Below, piece after piece: positions 58,530 to 64,000 of a stretch of 64,000 nt of DNA. Origin of the DNA: Arcuatula senhousia (lineage: Eukaryota; Mollusca; Bivalvia; Mytilida; Mytilidae). The notes beneath the pieces are model-generated. The model did not search any database and was not told the origin of the DNA. It was given only the letters and a program-made list of their open reading frames with translations. Every line of letters begins with the position of its first letter. Within the stretch, counting starts at the first letter, position 1. The stretch is from NCBI GenBank assembly GCA_963971305.1, contig OZ020305.1:4373001-4437000 (forward strand). The letters run 5' to 3'. The translations under genes were made by a program, and so were the position numbers.

Positions 58530-59265
58530 CCCCCACTCGGCCATTCAGAAAACAGGAAGTAGATGACCGACTGACCTGGAAAGGGGAGGCACGTTACAAC
58601 TCATCATGCTAAAGCTGTATACCAAATTTGAAATCAATCCCTTCTCTAGAAGCCGAAAAATCTGTTACGAAAAATTGTATATTTTTGACCCATAAAAAGT
58701 CTAAGTCAGCTCGGAAAACAGGAAGTAGATGATGGACTGACCTGGAAAGGGGAGGCACGGTATAACTAATCATGCTGAAGCTGTGTACCAAATTTGAAAC
58801 CAATCCATCCAGTAGAAGCCGAGAAATCTGTTACGAAAAATTTCACTTTTCAAATTTTTTACCCTTAAAAGTCTAAGTCGGCTCGAAAAACAGGAAGTAG
58901 ATGATGGACTGACCTGGAAAGGGGAGGCACGGTATAACTCATCATGCTGAAGCTGTGTACCAAATTTGAAACCAATCCATCCAGTAGAAGCCGAGAAATC
59001 TGTTACGAAAAATTTCGCATTTCAAATTTTTTTTCCCCTAAAAAAGTCTAAGTCGGCTTGGAAAACAGGAAGTAGATGATGGACTGACCTGGAAAGGGTA
59101 GGTATAGTATAACTCATCATGCTGAAGCTGTGTACCAAATTTGAAACCAATCCATCCAGTAGAAGCAGAGAAATTGAACCGGACGGACAGACGGACAGAC
59201 GGACGGACAGACGGACGGACAAGGTGATTGCAATATAGCCCCCTCTCTTACGAGTGGGGGTATAA
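58530..59265. mobile_element. Element with ACCCCCACTCG ends, four roughly 170-bp units and (GGAC)n
   Basis: ATACCCCCACTCG at 58528 is mirrored by CGAGTGGGGGTAT ending about 59263. Between are units with ACAGGAAGTAGATGA at 58552, 58718, 58890 and 59065 (spacings 166, 172, 175), then a GGAC/AGAC microsatellite at 59178-59222. Units 2 to 4 are nearly identical. Frames within it such as SVRLSVCPSG come from the microsatellite. Confidence 0.85.
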
Positions 59266-59502
59266 TTACAGGGTAGGTAGATCTTGAGGTATTGATCACT
59301 TTTACCTTAGTGCCAGAATTTTGATATCTGTAGCTGTTTTTGAGTTATTTGCAAAAACTGCATTTAACCCCTATGTTCTATTTTTAGCCACGGCCGCCAT
59401 GTTTTAAGACAGATCTAAAATCCCCACATCAGTTCTAAGCACCGAAGGCTAATGAACAACCATACCAAGTTTGGTTGCAATTTATAAAAGGGATTTATAA
59501 AA

Positions 59503-61462
59503 GACAGATTTATTGGTGAGAACACACGTCTTCTCTATGATCTAATGCATTACCTCAAAGAAAATAATCAATCTGGTTTATTATTACTTATTGACTTTGA
59601 AAAAGCTTTTGACTCTATAGAATGGAAATTTTTGATTAAAGCTCTTGAAAGTTTTGACTTTGGACCTTCAGTATGTGAATGGTTCAAATGTCTTTACAGC
59701 AAGGCTTCTAGTTGTGTCATAAATAATGGACACCTCTCTGATTTTTTTAATCTTAAACGTGGTTGTAGGCAAGGGGATCCTTTATCTCCTTATTTATTCA
59801 TTATAGGAGTTGAATTACTATTTATGCAGTTGAAAGCTAATAAAAATGTCAAAGGTGTTCTTCGAGATAATGCTGAATCTTTGGTTAGTCAATACGCTGA
59901 TGATACTTTTTTGATGTTGGATGGGACAGAAAAGTCCTTTAAATAATCACTTATTTGTTTTAATAACTTTGGCAACATATCAGGTTTAAAAATGAACCTT
60001 ACGAAAACACGAGCTGTATGGGTTGGAAGCAAGAAGTATTCAAACCTTATTCTATGCCCAGAAGAAAAACTTAATTGGTCACACTCAAATTTTAGGTTAT
60101 TGGGTATTGATTTTTCATTGGATCTTGAAAGTATGATTGATATTAATTTTTCTAAAAAAGTTAAAGAATTAAGTGGAGTACTCAAAAGTTGGCAACATAG
60201 AAAATTGACTATGTTGGGAACGATTACAGTAGTAAAATCACTAGCTTTTCCAAAATTGATACATTTACTAACTTCACTTCCAAATATTCCAGAAAAAAAG
60301 ATTAATGAACTTAATTCTATTTTTTTTTCTTTTATTTGGGATGGCAAACCAGACAAGATAAAACGAAACACATTTATTGGCGACATAATATGGCAAGGAG
60401 GCTTAAAAATGCTTCACTTGCAATCTTTTATGGCTTATCTTAAGGTAAGCTGGGTTCGAAGATTTTTAAACAACTTAGATGGAAGCTGGCAAAAATTACT
60501 TTGCACTATTTTAAAACCTTTTGGTGGCGAGAGATCTCTTTATTTACAAAAAGATAAACTAAGGGAGGTGTCTAACGCCATCAAAAACCCTTTTTGGAAA
60601 GATGTGTTTTCTTGTCTGCATGATGTCAAACCATATCCCAAAAATGTATTAGAAGATATACTGTCTTACGATATCTTAAATTTTTGTCATATTTCTGAAT
60701 TTTCTTATTATGCTGCCTGGAAATCAAAAGGTGTGCAGTTTATTTCAGACATAATTAATCTAGAAAATGGTGAATTTCTTACATTTCCTCAAGTAAAGAA
60801 TAAAATTAATTTAGAAAACTTTCTTAAATATTATAGTATTGTTGCCAACGTACAAAAAGATACAAAAGCTTTTTTAAAAGAAAATTGTCGCATATTTGAC
60901 CCAAATTTTATTACACGTAACAATAATGACAAATTTATTGAAAGACTTTTGTCTTGTAAGAAGCCAAAATTTGTTTATATTGATTTAAGAGATAGATTTG
61001 TTCAACTGCCTTCTCAAAAATTTTTTCAATGGGAAGAGCATCTCGAATCAGAAATCAATGACTGGTCAGTGTTTTTCAATATTGAAAAAAAAAAGCATGT
61101 AAGGATGCTTACTTGTACAATTTTCAATACAAGTTTTTACATAGAATTGTTCCCACCAATGATTTTTTGTACAAAATTAAATTTTATAGAAACAAAGATG
61201 TGTACTTTTTGTAATAATAGTGTAGAATCTATTTCTCATCTTTTTTATGACTGTAATATTTCCAAAGAATTTTGGAATTTGTTTCAAACACTCTTCAATG
61301 AACTTTTTGTAAATACTGAATTTATTAAGAAGAATATATTTTTGGGCTTTACAAAAGAATCACACTTAGTAAACTTACTTGTTATTTTAGCCAAAAAGTA
61401 TATTTACAAATGTAAACTCAATGAAAACAAACCTAGTATTATTGAATTTCAGTGCAAAATTA
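59503..61462 (+). pseudogene. L1/Tx1-like LINE reverse transcriptase, 5'-truncated, one stop
   Basis: The frame starts at IGENTRLLYDLMHYL and shows motif A LLIDFEKAFDSIEW, motif B GCRQGDPLSPYLFI and motif C QYADDTFL. A TAA at 59944-59946 splits it into 59545-59946 and 59992-61479, with no frame change. After the thumb (NFRLLGIDFS, SWQHRKLTMLG) comes a long C-terminal region ending in a CTFCNNSVESISHLFYDC zinc-knuckle. Missing are ORF1, the endonuclease and the first reverse-transcriptase motifs. The last residues come from a short inverted-repeat element that enters at about 61463. The single stop makes it recent but dead. Confidence 0.87.
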
Positions 61463-61680
61463 GGCCGTGTTTACACTAGAGGAAAAAGATCGATCTTTTT
61501 GGAGATCGATTCAAAAAGCATCGATCTCTCACTAATGTAAACACTTTAAATCGATTGCAATCGATTTAAAAATAGTCCAATTCAGGAGGTGGTTTATAAT
61601 ACATCGATTCAAAATAAACCGACCTATTTTTTGGTGTAAACACGTTGAAATCGATTGCAATCGATTTAAAATACGTAAAA
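61463..61680. mobile_element. Small element rich in ATCGAT palindromes
   Basis: GCCGTGTTTACACTAG at the left and GGTGTAAACACG at 61632-61643 are inverted. The interior repeats AAATCGATTGCAATCGATTT twice, plus GATCGATC and GAGATCGATTC. It interrupts the end of the LINE. Confidence 0.6.
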
Positions 61681-62384
61681 ATAAAAGTGGGGGGAGACAT
61701 AATAACCACTCTAACAATGGACGCCAAAAGATGGTAATACATGTAGATCACCAGCATAAAAACCTGGAATGATGCTAAGCATCATTAGATGCACCAAGGA
61801 TACCAATATAGTTGATGTGACATTTTACAGTATGCAGGAACAGATTTTCACAATTTTTCTTTAACAAGTGTTCTGTTTCAACTAAATATGGTCATTCATT
61901 TGGAATAAGTAGTACACAGCCAGCACTTTAATCAAAGTACCGTTGGTACTGACAACTCGGAAGTCAGAATGTTTTCTTTTATAATGGAACTTTATATCCA
62001 ATGGATGAAGAATGTTTGTCACCATATAACATGGTTTAACCCACCATTTTTTCTTTAAATGACTCAACTAGGCAGCGTACCATATTTCATATCTTGAAAA
62101 TATTTTAAGGATTTCTTGTAGCATGTCTTATATTGAGTTGCATAAATTTGTTTATTTCTGCTGTGTATTCTGTTGCAAATAAATGCGACACATTTTAGTT
62201 TCTATTGAATGCTGATTTCAAGGATGGAGATTTCGTTAATCTGGTGTTTGATAAAACAGTTCCTGTTTTATGGGGCTTTGTCTTATGTTGCACATTTAAT
62301 CTATATCTTTTTTTTATACTTAATTTTGGAAAACATTTCCTGTTTTGTGTATTTGGACAAGGCTGTATATTTATGATATAAGAA
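61681..62384. other. No gene seen
   Basis: AT-rich DNA with short frames only. It may include the tail of the interrupted LINE, which I could not trace beyond the inserted element. Confidence 0.4.
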
Positions 62385-62886
62385 GCAGAGGTACCAATGG
62401 GGTATCCGAATATCAAAAGTCCGAAAGGGCAGAGACAAAACTAGTAAACACCAACAGGAACGGGACAAAAACAGACAACATGTAAAACATGGAAACACAA
62501 AATAACTGAGTATCAATCAACAACGCGAACTCCAGTCGAAACAAGAGTGAACTCAGGTGCTCCGGAAGAGTAAGCAGTTCCTGCTTGCTATAGCACACCC
62601 GTCGCGTTGCCAATAGTCCATTCAGCGTGTCAAATCCGGTAAAGGAAGACAAAACAACACCTTATGACAAACCAACATCTGCACTCATCTGAGAGATCGA
62701 AATCCCATATTTGTCTATAAGTGCATGATGTCTACCGTAAAATTTGTTGAGTGAAGACAGCAACCGAGGAGCAACATAACCCTGTGTGAGCAATTTTTGC
62801 GTCAGACGTGTCGCTCTGCTAAGGAAATCGATGTAAGTCCCGCACGCTCTGGAGTAACGAATCAATTGAGATACGTAAACTCCATA
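62385..62886 (-). mobile_element. Penelope-like 3' copy with last 67 codons intact
   Basis: Minus-strand frame 62865-62662 (IRYSRACGTYIDFLSRATRL...) matches the end of the 57 kb reverse transcriptase and reads through where that copy has TGA. The tail runs to AGCAGAGGTACCAATGGGG at 62386. The abrupt upstream end at about 62886 is a 5' truncation. Confidence 0.82.
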
Positions 62887-63640
62887 ACCCTTGTGTGCAG
62901 TTCATATTATGGTATTGGAGTAAAAAATTAGCTTTATAATTATGTACTCTGGTAAATCAATGATTTGTTGCAACAGATACAACTATAAGTGTTATACTTC
63001 TTCAATTCCAAGTTCTATGGAATTCTGTTTTGTTGTTCTTGGTATTTTGGTAAATTTAATTGTGTCCCAAATTTGTGGCTAATGAATGCACGATTTCATA
63101 TGATGAACTTCTTGCATACCAAGTTTCGTTAAATTTTGTTCAGATGTTTAAGAGTTGTGTTCACTAGCTTGACTAACAGATGGGGACAGCCTTATCACCA
63201 TTTGTACATGTATATCAGGATTTCAGTTTAATGGGTGATTATTCACACTATAATTTGCAGATGGAATCCTGGTAGAAAGCACAACAAATGATGTACTTTT
63301 TAGAAATATCCGTTTACTTGTTCATGAACTATTATCAGGGTTTTCAACATAAATATTGGGTCAACAGTCAGACAAAACTTTGCTTTTTGTAGATTTTTTG
63401 GTAACATGCATATCTATATATGGTGTAGTTCTTGCAAACCATGTTTTGTTTGTGTTCAGTAGTATAAGTGGAGTTTCATTTATAGCTTTAAATTATATAT
63501 TTAATTTTCAATATTGTCTAAACCCCTAGATTCTTCTTACCCCAGACATTGTTAGATAAATTAAGTAATAATTTTCTTCCCCTGTTTGGTATTTTTGGTT
63601 TTATTGTTTTATGCTCATCATAATTATATTATATTTGGCA
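62887..63640. other. No gene seen
   Basis: AT-rich sequence without a recognisable exon, repeat or RNA gene. Confidence 0.4.
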
Positions 63641-63644
63641 TTTT

Positions 63645-63730
63645 CAATTTTTTTGGTAGAGCGCCTCTGATGAGTCTTGGTGCGTCAGGCGGAGCAATAT
63701 TTATTGTCTGGAACTTTGTCATTTTTATTA
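63645..63730 (+). repeat. Hammerhead-bearing repeat with deleted ribozyme core
   Basis: GTAGAGCGCCTCTGATGAGT and GCGTCAGGCG are kept, but the stretch with the second half of stem II and the GAAA box is missing, so it cannot cleave. The downstream TTGTCTGGAACTTTGTC tail is shared with 27.6 and 41.4 kb. Confidence 0.75.
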
Positions 63731-64000
63731 TAACAAAGTGATGTTTAGGACTGATTGATGGACCAGAGACATAAAGCTCTGCAACTTTTTTGTGTGGGAA
63801 ATAGATTGATATAACAAAACAAGTTATCTTTTATTATTACTTTTGTAGAATAACTAACATTTTTACAGACATAATATTCTTATAGCAGCAATTATGTTTG
63901 AAAATATGCATTTTCTATTGAACACATACTTGGTATTTTGGACAATATTTTTAGACATTAATACCATTTCAATGGTAGCATGTTTATTATTGTTCAATAA

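Noticed and set aside
1..64000. tRNA, 5S rRNA or snRNA genes
   Set aside because: I scanned for internal-promoter boxes and cloverleaf-like blocks by eye and found none convincing. A tRNAscan-SE and Infernal run would decide.

Overview
This is eukaryotic nuclear DNA: AT-rich, with split genes bounded by GT/AG introns and very dense in dispersed repeats. Together, a gigasin-like secreted beta-lactamase-fold hydrolase, an intronless TRIM gene, tandem-unit 'pearl-like' repeats and hammerhead-bearing repeats point to a bivalve mollusc, most likely a mytilid mussel. The organism is inferred from gene and repeat style, not proved.

Six host genes can be built exon by exon with matching splice phases. 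(1) A CDC25 dual-specificity phosphatase (+, about 4.4-7.4 kb), complete through the catalytic domain; its N-terminal regulatory part lies upstream and is mostly unresolved. It carries a four-fold 51-bp in-frame expansion directly before the catalytic loop. (2) An ankyrin-repeat/SOCS-box protein (+, 12.4-14.6 kb). (3) A four-EF-hand protein with a long Glu/Gln/Thr repeat tail (-, 20.4-27.0 kb, 5' end not found). (4) A single-exon TRIM protein: RING, two B-boxes, coiled coil, beta-propeller-like C-terminus (+, 31.8-33.6 kb). (5) A secreted serine hydrolase of the class C beta-lactamase fold with SxxK, YxN and HTG motifs (-, 34.2-41.0 kb). (6) TM2D3, the almondex homologue (-, 43.5-46.9 kb). They share no evident pathway; the order looks like an ordinary animal gene neighbourhood.

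The rest is mostly mobile and repetitive DNA. 0-1 kb: an array of about 174-bp units whose family recurs inverted at 54.8-55.4 kb. 8.6-9.2, 48.0-49.2 and 59.5-61.5 kb: 5'-truncated LINE reverse-transcriptase remnants. 56.7-58.2 kb: a Penelope-like reverse transcriptase with a frameshift and a nonsense codon, whose 3' end is scattered at least six more times, often in introns. Several inverted-repeat elements occur at 9.9, 10.3-10.9, 23.5-24.4, 28.5-29.35, 36.2-36.8, 46.4-47.7, 51.3-53.8, 58.5-59.3 and 61.5 kb.

The most striking non-coding signals are two apparently intact hammerhead ribozymes (27.62 kb on +, 41.45 kb on -) with two decayed relatives (33.9 and 63.66 kb), and an 858-bp element at 28.49-29.35 kb built almost wholly of an inverted 21-bp minisatellite. 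The repeats around 53.8-59.5 kb are nested, and a short palindromic head is shared by arrays of different unit families.
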